Source: a virus
Length of the DNA stretch: 46,982 bases
Strand: one strand, 5' to 3'
IMG/VR virus record: IMGVR_UViG_3300031566_000077
Coordinates: 1 to 46,982 of that record
The position numbers and the translations under genes were made by a program. The notes under the pieces were generated by a model. It did no database searches. It had not been told where the DNA came from and worked only from the letters and a program-made list of their open reading frames with translations. Shown one piece after another: positions 14,379 through 20,989 of the stretch. Numbering within the stretch: position 1 is the stretch's first letter; each line of letters begins with the position of its first letter.

Positions 14379-14496
14379 GATTCCCTGCAGGCGGCGGTGA
14401 GTTCCCTGGCGAAAGGATTCGCTATCAAGGAACCCCAAGTTTCCGCGCCCATCCTTCCAACTCCGGTTTCGGAATCCCTAGTGTTTGTCAAAGATC
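14379..14496. repeat. 118-bp structured repeat, copy A
   Basis: Aligned by hand without gaps to copy B (16745-16862): 94 of 118 positions identical. It contains a hairpin with stem GCGAA/TTCGC and loop AGGA (plus strand) enclosed by GTTCC/GGAAC. In copy B the inner stem is GCGGG/CCCGC, so two adjacent base pairs changed on both sides. This compensatory pattern argues for a selected structure in RNA. It is intergenic in both places. No known RNA family is recognised. Confidence 0.65.
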
Positions 14497-14508
14497 AGAA
14501 TCACCTAA

Positions 14509-14544
14509 TAGCCCGGCCGTCAATATTTTCGTCGGGCCGGGCTA
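14509..14544 (-). terminator. Intergenic stem-loop, 10-bp stem
   Basis: TAGCCCGGCC and GGCCGGGCTA pair perfectly around a 16-base loop. It begins nine bases after the stop of the gene at 14553. The stem is GC-rich without a following U-tract on the minus strand. It separates the small gene from repeat copy A. Confidence 0.5.
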
Positions 14545-14552
14545 GATTATTA

Positions 14553-14888
14553 TCAGATTACCTCTTCGTCGGGTTCCATCCTGCCCGGAATCGTCATGCT
14601 CGTGGCGTGAAGGGTTTCGTTGAAGACCGTGGTCGCGATATAGATCATACGATGTTCAAGGTTTCCCCTCACTTCTTCCAGGGTCACGGTCTTTCCCTGC
14701 GCCTCGGCGAGGGAGAGATAGCCGTCGATCACCTGAGCCATTTCTTCCCTCGCCTTCAACCCCTGAGCGTTCAGACAGGACTGCAAGAAGTCGCGCCGTG
14801 CCAGGGCAGCGCGTTCCTTTGCGTGAAACGATTTCGCCTGGAGCTTCTGGGACTTGATACTTGCGTTTTTTCGTTCAGTCTTTGTCAT
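14553..14888 (-). CDS. Helical protein (111 aa), paralogue of the 15007-15285 product
   Basis: Starts MTKTERKNASIKSQKLQAKS behind GGAAAGGAAATACC. It shares the pattern RR-(D/E)xxQxxLNA...KxExx...I in the centre and an A-x-(T/D)xFN-x(T/A)LH end motif with the product at 15007-15285, so the two are diverged duplicates. All-helical and highly charged, no cysteine motif. Function unknown. Confidence 0.65.
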   Translation of the reverse strand: MTKTERKNASIKSQKLQAKSFHAKERAALARRDFLQSCLNAQGLKAREEMAQVIDGYLSLAEAQGKTVTLEEVRGNLEHRMIYIATTVFNETLHATSMTIPGRMEPDEEVI

Positions 14889-14939
14889 GGTATTTCCTTT
14901 CCAATATGAGTTTGAATGTCCGGGTTTGGTTTATTCTGA

Positions 14940-14971
14940 TAGGGCATGGATAATTCCTCACCCATGCCCTA
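14940..14971 (-). terminator. Intergenic stem-loop, 10-bp stem
   Basis: TAGGGCATGG and CCATGCCCTA pair perfectly around a 12-base AT-rich loop. It lies between the genes at 15007-15285 and 14553-14888, 36 bases past the stop of the former. It has the same style as the other hairpins of the array. Confidence 0.5.
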
Positions 14972-15006
14972 ATATCTTATCAATACCAATGCCAATGCCA
15001 CATTAA

Positions 15007-15285
15007 TTATTCGAACGGGCTGAACGTTGCAAGGTTACTAACGTGCAAGGCGGCATTAAAGGTATCTCTCGCAACTTGCTCGGCCAATCTCAAAATATAG
15101 CCAGCGTATTTATTCGCCGCCTGCAAGTCTGTTTTCTGCATCGCTAAAAGTATCTCGTTGAATTCCATTATTGCTTCCAGTTTGCAGGCATTTAGTGCTG
15201 CCTGAAACGCTTCTCGCCTTGAATTATCGGCGGCATCCCTTGCCTTTATGCTCTGGTAACGAAATTTTTCGCTTGCCTTTGCCAT
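15007..15285 (-). CDS. Helical protein (92 aa), paralogue of the 14553-14888 product
   Basis: The start MAKASEKFRYQSIKARDAAD follows TTTGAAAGGAAATACC. Central SRREAFQAALNACKLEAIM and C-terminal DTFNAALHVSNLATF match the corresponding parts of the 14553-14888 product. It is shorter at both ends. Entirely helical by sequence; no motif that suggests a biochemical role. Confidence 0.65.
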   Translation of the reverse strand: MAKASEKFRYQSIKARDAADNSRREAFQAALNACKLEAIMEFNEILLAMQKTDLQAANKYAGYILRLAEQVARDTFNAALHVSNLATFSPFE

Positions 15286-15324
15286 GGTATTTCCTTTCAA
15301 ATGTATGGGTTGATATGAACCGAA

Positions 15325-15507
15325 TTATAGCCCCGCCTGACGAATCCGATTCTTTTTAAGATATCTTGATATATAACCATCCGTTTTTCCCAGCTCCTTC
15401 AAGCTTTCTACCAGCATTTCCCGATTCCATCGCGCGATATAGTGATTCCCCTGATAGCAGGTGCGATATTGTTTTACCTCGTCGGTTATCTCCCTGACTG
15501 ATTTCAT
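15325..15507 (-). CDS. Hypothetical basic protein (60 aa)
   Basis: Starts MKSVREITDEVKQYRTCYQG behind TTGAGAGGAAATACC. Contains a helix-turn-helix-like C-terminal part (MLVESLKELGKTDGYISRYL then KKNRIRQAGL), which could be a minimal DNA-binding unit. Too short to assign. The leader shares the AACCCCAT element with neighbouring genes. Confidence 0.5.
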   Translation of the reverse strand: MKSVREITDEVKQYRTCYQGNHYIARWNREMLVESLKELGKTDGYISRYLKKNRIRQAGL

Positions 15508-15540
15508 GGTATTTCCTCTCAATGGGGTTTATTGGTATAT

Positions 15541-15786
15541 TTAAACTTGGCTAATCCGTACCTGGAACTTGGTCCCGTTTGCAAGGGATATAAATAAACC
15601 CCTTTTATTTTGTTCCACGTTAATAACGGCAGGATACTCACCATGGCAAATTTCCAAGAGGGCGTTTTCTTTTATTTTACTGTGATCCCAAAACGCCGCA
15701 TAACTACCTTCAAAGAACTGCCTAATCCACTCCCTGAAATCTTTTTCAGCTTCATTGCCCGGAATACCTTGAACGCTAATATTCAT
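15541..15786 (-). CDS. Hypothetical protein (81 aa)
   Basis: The start MNISVQGIPGNEAEKDFREW is chosen because TTTGAAAGGAAATAAA precedes it; the frame stays open upstream but without a site. N-terminal helix with aromatic residues (IRQFFEGSYAAFWDHSK), then beta strands (PAVINVEQNKRGLFISLANG, KFQVRISQV). A small alpha/beta fold is likely. No family recognised. Confidence 0.55.
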   Translation of the reverse strand: MNISVQGIPGNEAEKDFREWIRQFFEGSYAAFWDHSKIKENALLEICHGEYPAVINVEQNKRGLFISLANGTKFQVRISQV

Positions 15787-15817
15787 TTTATTTCCTTTCA
15801 AATATGGGGTTAATATA

Positions 15818-16000
15818 TTATTCCATTTCTTCCGCTTCCTTTTCCCCGGTTTCATCATACTCCTGAAAATCCTTCCGCTGCCCTTCAAGAATCGCCTTGA
15901 TCCGAGCGCGATATTCCAGCCAGGTGAATGGTTCCATTCCGGCCGTCTTGCGTTTGCGATTTGTTTCGCGCATCAAGTCCCTATAATAACTTTCGTCCAT
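15818..16000 (-). CDS. Small helical protein (60 aa), paralogue of the 13394-13576 product
   Basis: Starts MDESYYRDLMRETNRKRKTA behind CTGAAAGGAAGTATC. Aligns over its whole length with the 13394-13576 product, with identical RETN, FTW and YDETGEKEAEEM segments and conservative changes elsewhere. It is the first gene of the small-gene array in transcription order after the gene-poor region. Function unknown. Confidence 0.65.
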   Translation of the reverse strand: MDESYYRDLMRETNRKRKTAGMEPFTWLEYRARIKAILEGQRKDFQEYDETGEKEAEEME

Positions 16001-16193
16001 GATACTTCCTTTCAGTATATTTGTGAATGAAAATTATTCCCGCCAATTCTCTGGTCGGAGGATTACAGCGGGCAATTCTTTTTTTTCTAAAGACTATTGT
16101 TGTTCCTGGTACTTTCAATTTTCCCGGCGCTTTGTCGGAAAAGAAGCGTGCTTTACTTTTCAATCCCCTTGGCGATCGTCGCTTTATTCGGCT

Positions 16194-16209
16194 GTTCCAA
16201 ATTTGGAAC
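16194..16209. promoter_or_regulatory. Perfect 16-bp palindrome (operator-like)
   Basis: GTTCCAAATTTGGAAC is a perfect inverted repeat with no spacer, so it is better suited to a dimeric DNA-binding protein than to an RNA hairpin. It lies 194 bases upstream of the first array gene (start at 16000). The nearby HTH protein at 13906 is one possible binder. No promoter elements were recognised next to it. Confidence 0.35.
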
Positions 16210-16744
16210 CTTGCCGATTATTTTTTGAACGGCCAAGGAAAGAAGCGCTTAGGAAAGGTTTGGTGCGAAACGTATAGGCCAGACCTCCCCGAGATCCGTA
16301 ACCCACCTATCGTCCAGACCACCCGATTGCCCGGGCATTGCACCTCCGGGGCCCTTTCGGCCATTCCTTGAAATGGTCTTCCGCTTTTTAGTTCAAACGC
16401 GGGAAGCGACAAACCCTGACGCTCATGGCATAAAGGAAGTCCCCGGTCAATGTATTTTTCATCCTTTCCAACTCCCGACCTTTTCGAGCATGGTAGGAAT
16501 CCATTCACCGGAATCGCCAGGCGATCCGGGAGGATATCCAGCGGGCCGTTCATTGGTAGGCGGCAAATAATCGGAGCCGGAGCCCTACTCAAGCGTCCTT
16601 ATGACCAGGGACAATCTACTCCGGCCGAGCGGGGCTGTACCCTGCCTCGACCTCATCAGCGGAGCCGTTAGCAAGCAAGGGACCGACAATGACGTCGGTT
16701 TGGATAACCGGAAGCGCTGCAACCGGCCCCGAGGGGTCCTCCCC

Positions 16745-16862
16745 GATCCCTTGCAGGCATTGGTGAGTTCCCTGGCGGGTGATCCCGCTATCAAGGAACC
16801 CCCTATTTCCATGCCCACCCTTCCAACTCCGGTTTCGATATCCCTGGTATTTATCAAAGACC
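16745..16862. repeat. 118-bp structured repeat, copy B
   Basis: Second copy of the intergenic repeat described at 14379. The inner hairpin is GCGGG-TGAT-CCCGC enclosed by GTTCC/GGAAC. The sequence to its left (GAGGGGTCCTCCCC) also resembles the sequence left of copy A (GAGGCCCTCCGC), so the homologous region is somewhat longer than 118 bp. Same orientation as copy A. Confidence 0.65.
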
Positions 16863-16964
16863 GATGATTCAGCCAGGGAAGCGGAGCGCCCACAGAGGGG
16901 AGGGGGCCGTGGGGATTCTGGTTCCCCTGGATTCCCTTTCGCTCGGCTCCTGTTTGAATCATGT

Positions 16965-17258
16965 TCATGTCCCCATTATATCCCATAGGGGGAACAAACC
17001 TATCAATATTTTTTGACCAACCAGAGATTTTTGACACAAAATTTCCATAACACCTTGGAGGATAAGGAGTACAAATTTTTTACCAATCCGTCGATTTTCT
17101 TTGGCGATTCCCCTGAACCGCCCCACTAATGACCGGAACTGCCCGGATTCTAACCCAGAAAGCACCGGTTCCTGGCGCTTTTTGAAGTTAGCCAAAGTTG
17201 ATACTTTTTGGTCAGGAATCAGTGCCATTTCAGGCCATTTCCTACTCATCCACGGCAT
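16965..17258 (-). CDS. Hypothetical basic protein (97 aa) overlapping the primase 3' end
   Basis: ATG CCG TGG ATG AGT starts inside the last codons of the primase gene, with AAGGTGGAG seven bases upstream of the first ATG. It continues as a plausible protein: MALIPDQKVSTLANFKKRQE, LVGRFRGIAKENRRIGKKF, then a hydrophobic end KKFVLLILQGVMEILCQKSL ... ILIGLFPLWDIMGT. The Lys/Arg-rich centre and amphipathic C-terminus look protein-like, but no family is recognised. It could be a real coupled gene or chance openness. Confidence 0.4.
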   Translation of the reverse strand: MPWMSRKWPEMALIPDQKVSTLANFKKRQEPVLSGLESGQFRSLVGRFRGIAKENRRIGKKFVLLILQGVMEILCQKSLVGQKILIGLFPLWDIMGT

Positions 17259-18294
17259 CGCAGAACTCCACCTTTTCAGCCCTTGAAAGCGACCGAAAGA
17301 ACTGCTTTTGCGAGCAGTCGCAGGGGTCCTTACCCTCCGGAAGATTCACACGATACAGGGTCGTGGAAGGGAACAGGAAATCGACCAGTCTCTGTTCTCC
17401 CTTATCGCCTCCCTCGTCGGCGTCGAATGCTATATAAACCTCGTCAAAGCAAGTAAGCAAAAGCTCTGCTTGCTCGGACGTTACTGAAGTAGAAAAAGAA
17501 GCGACACAGGGTATGCCCAATGAAGCCACCTTTAAGCAATCCCAAACTCCCTCAACAAGAACAACTCGATCAGTCTTCCCTTTCAGCTTATCCAAACCGA
17601 ATAACAAAAGACCGGTCGGTGCTTTCTTTGGAAAGAGCTTGTCCGAATTATCCCGAGGATTCTGAGCGAAGAAAGAAAACCAATCTCCTTCCTCATTGCA
17701 TATCGGAACTATTATCCTAAGCAGCTCGCGGTAAAAAGCGAGTCCGATCGAGTAATCCTTAATTATCCGACCCACCCTGACTGGATCGAAATTTCTCGAC
17801 TTGTTCCTGACCATATATCGAGCGATGTAAATATCATCCTCAAACATAGAAGGAATAAAGGTTGGCTTAGCCTCTCGTCTCTTTTCAGTTTCGGTCGGTT
17901 CATTCAGTTCTTCTAATTCCTTTTCAAGTAGACCGATGGAATACATGTCGCCGTCGAACGAGAACTGCTTAAGAGTTGAAATCGCCTGGTTGAATGAACA
18001 GGCCTCCATTGCTCGGATGAATTTAATTACATCCCCGCTCCCGCATTTATAACATTTATAAAAGCCGTTCCAGGGAGTCCCGGGTTCATGACGCATGCCG
18101 AAGGATGGCGAATTATCAGGCCCGCCATGGCCTGGCAAGGGGCACGAGCAGTTTAAGTATGTCCCGTTCGGTTTTAGATTCCGAACATTATAGTGGTCAA
18201 GAATTCGCTTAACATCAGCCCGCTTCCGAAGCAAACTAACAAAGCTTATCTGCCCCTCTTTTCTCTTTGCGTTTTCCATTGTCGGTCCCAGCAT
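17242..18294 (-). CDS. dnaG: DnaG-type DNA primase (short phage form)
   Basis: Synthesises RNA primers at the fork. An N-terminal CHC2-type zinc domain is visible: NCSCPLPGHGG (C49, C51, H56) with FYKCYKCGSGDVIKF (C81, C84). The TOPRIM domain has VVLVEGVWD (E248) and YIAFDADEGGDKG (D291, D293). At 350 residues it lacks the C-terminal helicase-interaction domain of bacterial DnaG (about 580 aa), as is usual for phage primases. The start overlaps the UDG stop as TAATG; the 3' end overlaps a small hypothetical gene. It works with the DnaB-like helicase encoded just upstream. Confidence 0.93.
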   Translation of the reverse strand: MLGPTMENAKRKEGQISFVSLLRKRADVKRILDHYNVRNLKPNGTYLNCSCPLPGHGGPDNSPSFGMRHEPGTPWNGFYKCYKCGSGDVIKFIRAMEACSFNQAISTLKQFSFDGDMYSIGLLEKELEELNEPTETEKRREAKPTFIPSMFEDDIYIARYMVRNKSRNFDPVRVGRIIKDYSIGLAFYRELLRIIVPICNEEGDWFSFFAQNPRDNSDKLFPKKAPTGLLLFGLDKLKGKTDRVVLVEGVWDCLKVASLGIPCVASFSTSVTSEQAELLLTCFDEVYIAFDADEGGDKGEQRLVDFLFPSTTLYRVNLPEGKDPCDCSQKQFFRSLSRAEKVEFCDAVDE

Positions 18295-18899
18295 TACTTA
18301 ACCCCTTTCGCTTCTAATTTCCTGATGTGCTTTCCTATTCTTTGCCAATCCTTCTCGGCTCGCTTTTTAAACTCTGGGTTTCTGGCGCAAGCCGAAGGAT
18401 GATATGTTACATAAATACGATACTTCCTTTCGCCTTCGTATGCCCATCCGGGGCCCCTATTCTTTTCGACTCCAACCCTGGCAGTCAATGAATTAAGGGC
18501 TGTTCCGCCCAGGAGTATTATTAACCTTGGTTTTAGAATTGATATAGTCTGCTTCATTCTAACCACGCAGCGAATTATCTGTAGTTCATCCGGTTTATTA
18601 AATCCTCCCGAATCCTTCTTACCTGGATAACACATAGTCGAATTAAAAATAAAGCAATCGTTCCTATCGAATCCAGCTATTTCAAGAAGTTTGTCAAGCA
18701 TTTTTCCGGCTCTTCCTATGAATGGTACCCCTGCTTTATTTTCTTCTGGACCTGGCGCTTCGCCAAGTATCATTACTCCTTTACTACACCATCCCTTTCC
18801 GAAGACAATCTTTGTTCTTAGCAGATATAGATCGCAATTTTTACATTTACTATATTTATGTCTAAGTCTATGCAGTTGTCTTTCTTGTTTTGGTGTCAT
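18294..18899 (-). CDS. Uracil-DNA glycosylase, family 4 (Fe-S)
   Basis: Removes uracil from DNA. The active-site motif GEAPGPEENKAGVPFIGRAG is at residues 46-65, characteristic of family 4. The second motif VTYHPSACARN carries H167. Four cysteines that can hold the [4Fe-4S] cluster are present (C19 and C22 in KCKNCDL, C90 in TMCYPGKK, C111 in IIRCVV). Length 201 aa is normal. It lies between the helicase and primase genes, so it is likely used during phage replication, either to protect from cytosine deamination or to process uracil. DNA-modification and UDG genes in one phage suggest attention to base identity. Confidence 0.9.
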   Translation of the reverse strand: MTPKQERQLHRLRHKYSKCKNCDLYLLRTKIVFGKGWCSKGVMILGEAPGPEENKAGVPFIGRAGKMLDKLLEIAGFDRNDCFIFNSTMCYPGKKDSGGFNKPDELQIIRCVVRMKQTISILKPRLIILLGGTALNSLTARVGVEKNRGPGWAYEGERKYRIYVTYHPSACARNPEFKKRAEKDWQRIGKHIRKLEAKGVK

Positions 18900-18952
18900 A
18901 GTGTTCTCCTAAGATTAGATAAAGACAAAGAAAGAAAGAAAGATGGAAACTA

Positions 18953-18997
18953 AGTCTTAGCCTTAGTCTTAGCCTTAGTCTATAGACTTAGACTAAG
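18953..18997. repeat. 12-bp direct repeats and palindrome between UDG and helicase genes
   Basis: AGTCTTAGCCTT occurs twice in tandem (18953-18964, 18965-18976). It is followed by AGTC and the perfect palindrome AGTCTATAGACT (18977-18988), then TAGACTAAG. The last part is an inverted copy of the repeat core, so the block can form an extended hairpin or bind several protein copies. It sits in the 139-bp gap between the helicase stop and the UDG start, next to long A/T and purine-pyrimidine runs. An iteron-like origin or operator is possible. Confidence 0.55.
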
Positions 18998-19038
18998 ATT
19001 TCATATTTAATCTTTTATTTTCTTTTCATTTCTTATTC

Positions 19039-20409
19039 TTATTTTCTTTTCTTATTCTTTCTTTTCATTATATTTCTTTTTATTCGAGAATCATTTATAC
19101 GAATAATTCCAAAGTTAGGAAGTATTTCTATATACTCTCGGTCTTTACCTTCGCGTATTTTCAAGAATTGAATACGGGCACGAGGCGGAACTCGGAGTCT
19201 CATGGCACGAGTTTGAACTATGGCGACCAGGACGTCGGCATTGTGAAGAAGGGCCTGTTTATTAATAGCGATATCAGATGCGGTTATTTCTTCTTTGTCA
19301 TAGGCCTCCGGCTTCAACTGGCCGGCCGTAATGACTGGGATTTTCCTTTTCAGTCCAATGTTTTTACATTCAACTAGAATTTGTCCCTGTGGCTGCCAAT
19401 CCAAAGAAAGAGTCTGCCGACCACTAAGAGAATTAGGAACCATATTATTTACATAGTCGATAAAAATAATGTCAGGCTCAAACCCTTTCTCCTGGAGTTT
19501 CTGGTCAATAGCAGCAGCTGAGCAATTACCTCCGGTCATGCCGATAACAATGAGTTGGTTTTTAGATAATTGTTTTATAGAGACTTTCCATTTCTCAAGA
19601 TCAATAGAACGCATAAGGGTAGGTTTTTTGAATTTCTTGTGACGGACTTCCGATATACGGGAGTCCATTCGGAAGGCTACCTGACGGGGCGTCATTTCAT
19701 TAGTAATATAGGCCACTTTCTTTCCTTGCTCAACTGCGATGTAAACTGCCTGGTCCTGCATAGTAATTGATTTCCCACCCGAGGTTTGAGAAACGAATAT
19801 AATTAAGTCCCCTGGATTATAACCAGAGGTTTCATCATCAAATCTATCATCTATACCGGATTCAATCCCGCGGTGAGCCTCCCCCGATTTTATCTGTGCT
19901 TTTATTTGTTTTAACCGCTCCCTGAAGTCTCTTCTTACATCAACAAATTCAACTTCTTTTCCGATCTTTATTTGATGTTGGGTAATCGCATCAAATAGAT
20001 AATCCTTTACCATAAAAGGATTTCCGTTCTGTTTGAAAATATCCTTAGCAGTCAATAGCATTTTTTGGATATCCCGCGAGGCTTCATGTACTAATAGTTC
20101 TTCTACCAGATATTGTATAGCCTTGGGTTCTATTTTCAGTCGCGTAATTGATTTGACGAGATTCCCGATCTTACGTTTATGCGGACTATCGGATTCATCA
20201 GCCAGGGTCTTTGCTATCTGTGGATTTATAGGCGCAAAATATCGCGTGTTATAATCCCGAATAAGCCTAAACAGCTCTTGCGTAGCAGGAGTAGTAAAGG
20301 TCGAGACGTTAAGGCTCGAAATGGTTTCATCGCGGTTAAACTTCTTTGTCTTAAGCATGATCCCCAGTAACTCTTTTTCCTTGTCGATGTCCCGGTAACG
20401 AATTGGCAT
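19039..20409 (-). CDS. dnaB: DnaB-like replicative helicase
   Basis: 456 residues, the normal size for DnaB. The N-terminal helical domain begins IDKEKELLGIMLKTKKF and contains the TPATQELFRLI segment. The RecA-like C-terminal domain has Walker A VSQTSGGKS (207-214, with the DnaB-type absence of the first Gly), ITNEMTPRQVAFRM (the DnaB LEMS region) and Walker B DIIFIDYVNNM (D318). The AGQLKPEA segment matches the DnaB motif with a Gln after Ala-Gly. ATG is preceded by AAAGGAGAACCGT. It is the first gene after a strong terminator, so it opens the replication operon with UDG and primase. Confidence 0.92.
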   Translation of the reverse strand: MPIRYRDIDKEKELLGIMLKTKKFNRDETISSLNVSTFTTPATQELFRLIRDYNTRYFAPINPQIAKTLADESDSPHKRKIGNLVKSITRLKIEPKAIQYLVEELLVHEASRDIQKMLLTAKDIFKQNGNPFMVKDYLFDAITQHQIKIGKEVEFVDVRRDFRERLKQIKAQIKSGEAHRGIESGIDDRFDDETSGYNPGDLIIFVSQTSGGKSITMQDQAVYIAVEQGKKVAYITNEMTPRQVAFRMDSRISEVRHKKFKKPTLMRSIDLEKWKVSIKQLSKNQLIVIGMTGGNCSAAAIDQKLQEKGFEPDIIFIDYVNNMVPNSLSGRQTLSLDWQPQGQILVECKNIGLKRKIPVITAGQLKPEAYDKEEITASDIAINKQALLHNADVLVAIVQTRAMRLRVPPRARIQFLKIREGKDREYIEILPNFGIIRINDSRIKRNIMKRKNKKRK

Positions 20410-20483
20410 ACGGTTCTCCTTTACTTCGGTTTTGAATTCCTATAGTAAATATATCCTTATTATTTAATTCTTGTTTATATTTT

Positions 20484-20525
20484 TTACAAAAAAGAAGACC
20501 CATAACCCGAAGGGGATTATGGGTC
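20484..20525 (-). terminator. Rho-independent terminator between lysis block and replication block
   Basis: On the minus strand GACCCATAA, then CCCC-TTCG-GGG, then TTATGGGTC form a stem with a UUCG-type tetraloop, directly followed by TTCTTTTTTG. This is the clearest intrinsic terminator in the window. It lies between the stop at 20591 and the helicase start at 20409, so late transcription probably ends here and replication genes need their own promoter in the AT-rich 75 bases downstream. Confidence 0.85.
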
Positions 20526-20590
20526 TATGGACCACGGGGCCGATTTGTTTCCGGCAGGCTCCAGAAATCATAACCGTCGAATTACCAACC

Positions 20591-20887
20591 CTACTGGTTA
20601 CGGTCGAACTTCTTCAGATACTCATCCAGCACCGGTTGGATTTTCGCTCCTCCGGCTTTTATTTCGATGAGCTCAGTAAGTCCTTTCGATGCCGGTTTGT
20701 TCTCCGTCTTGAACGTTTCCACCGAATCAGTCAGAACCCGGATGACGTTCTCTGCATCCTGGGCGACTGCCTTGGAGACCATTCCTTTTCTGACCAAGAT
20801 AGTGAGAACAATGAGCGCGATGGGCGCCAGTAGAACTATGACATCCCGTATAGTGGAAATGGTTTCTCCCATGTCTGCCAGTACCAT
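20591..20887 (-). CDS. Small membrane protein (98 aa), lysis-region
   Basis: One transmembrane helix near the N-terminus (VIVLLAPIALIVLTILV, residues about 16-32) preceded by an acidic MVLADMGETISTIRD, and a long soluble, charged helical tail ending LDEYLKKFDRNQ. GAGAAGGAGGAATC precedes ATG. Position at the end of the lysis/membrane block fits a holin-class or anti-holin protein, but one helix with a large cytoplasmic tail is also typical of many unrelated membrane proteins. Confidence 0.6.
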   Translation of the reverse strand: MVLADMGETISTIRDVIVLLAPIALIVLTILVRKGMVSKAVAQDAENVIRVLTDSVETFKTENKPASKGLTELIEIKAGGAKIQPVLDEYLKKFDRNQ

Positions 20888-20940
20888 GATTCCTCCTTCT
20901 CAGGATTTCCCGAATTTCTAAAGTTCGAGCCAACCCTCCC

Positions 20941-20989
20941 AAAAACAGGGGAAATCACTAGGCTTTTCTTAGCGAAACCCCCTGTTTTT
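20941..20989 (-). terminator. Long stem-loop between two lysis-block genes
   Basis: AAAAACAGGGG (20941-20951) pairs with CCCCTGTTTTT (20979-20989) over 11 bp. The interior can also pair through CTAAG and CTAG elements. On the minus strand the 3' arm ends in CTGTTTTTGGG, giving a short U-run inside the stem end, so it may terminate in either direction. It lies in a 180-base gap between the genes at 21068 and 20887. Confidence 0.5.

Larger units (their letters stand above)
14239..14552. other. Intergenic region with structured repeat copy A
   Basis: 314 bases between two small genes. From right to left it holds the 10-bp stem-loop at 14509-14544, the 118-bp repeat copy A at 14379-14496, a perfect hairpin CCAGCGAT-atc-ATCGCTGG at about 14343-14361, and an AT-rich leader ending in AGGAGGAACAA ATG. 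An open frame starting with TTG at 14491 has no ribosome site. Its match to the other copy is better explained by the conserved hairpin than by protein coding. Confidence 0.6.
16001..16964. other. Gene-poor region (964 bp) with repeat copy B, hairpins and an operator-like palindrome
   Basis: No reading frame here has both a ribosome site and family-like sequence. Visible structure: the perfect 16-bp palindrome at 16194-16209, repeat copy B at 16745-16862, a hairpin ACCGAC-aatgac-GTCGGT near 16682-16699, and CCCC-GA-GGGG near 16727-16736. The right half is GC-rich compared with the surrounding genes. It lies between the primase/helicase operon and the small-gene array. A replication origin, a long regulatory RNA or a decayed gene region are all possible. 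I found no tRNA, although I looked for a T-arm in either strand. Confidence 0.5.

Noticed and set aside
14264-14491. TTG-initiated frame (75 aa) whose translation resembles part of the frame at 16585-17037
   Set aside because: The similarity is explained by the DNA repeat. Differences fall in paired hairpin positions, and there is no ribosome site, so a structured element is preferred over a gene.
15981-16163. 60-aa minus-strand frame upstream of the 15818 gene
   Set aside because: TTG start without a ribosome site, and it overlaps the leader of a well-supported gene.
16386-16405. TTCAAAC resembling a tRNA T-loop
   Set aside because: The five bases on each side (TTTAG and GCGGG) cannot pair, and no acceptor or anticodon arm was found.
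16975-16980. TATAAT on the minus strand as a promoter -10
   Set aside because: The only nearby -35-like element (TTGATA) is 20 bases away, too far, and the motif lies inside the candidate gene 16965-17258.
16585-17037. 150-aa minus-strand frame from TTG through repeat copy B
   Set aside because: No ribosome site, an unusual start codon, composition like random GC-rich DNA, and a better candidate (16965-17258) covers its first part in another frame.
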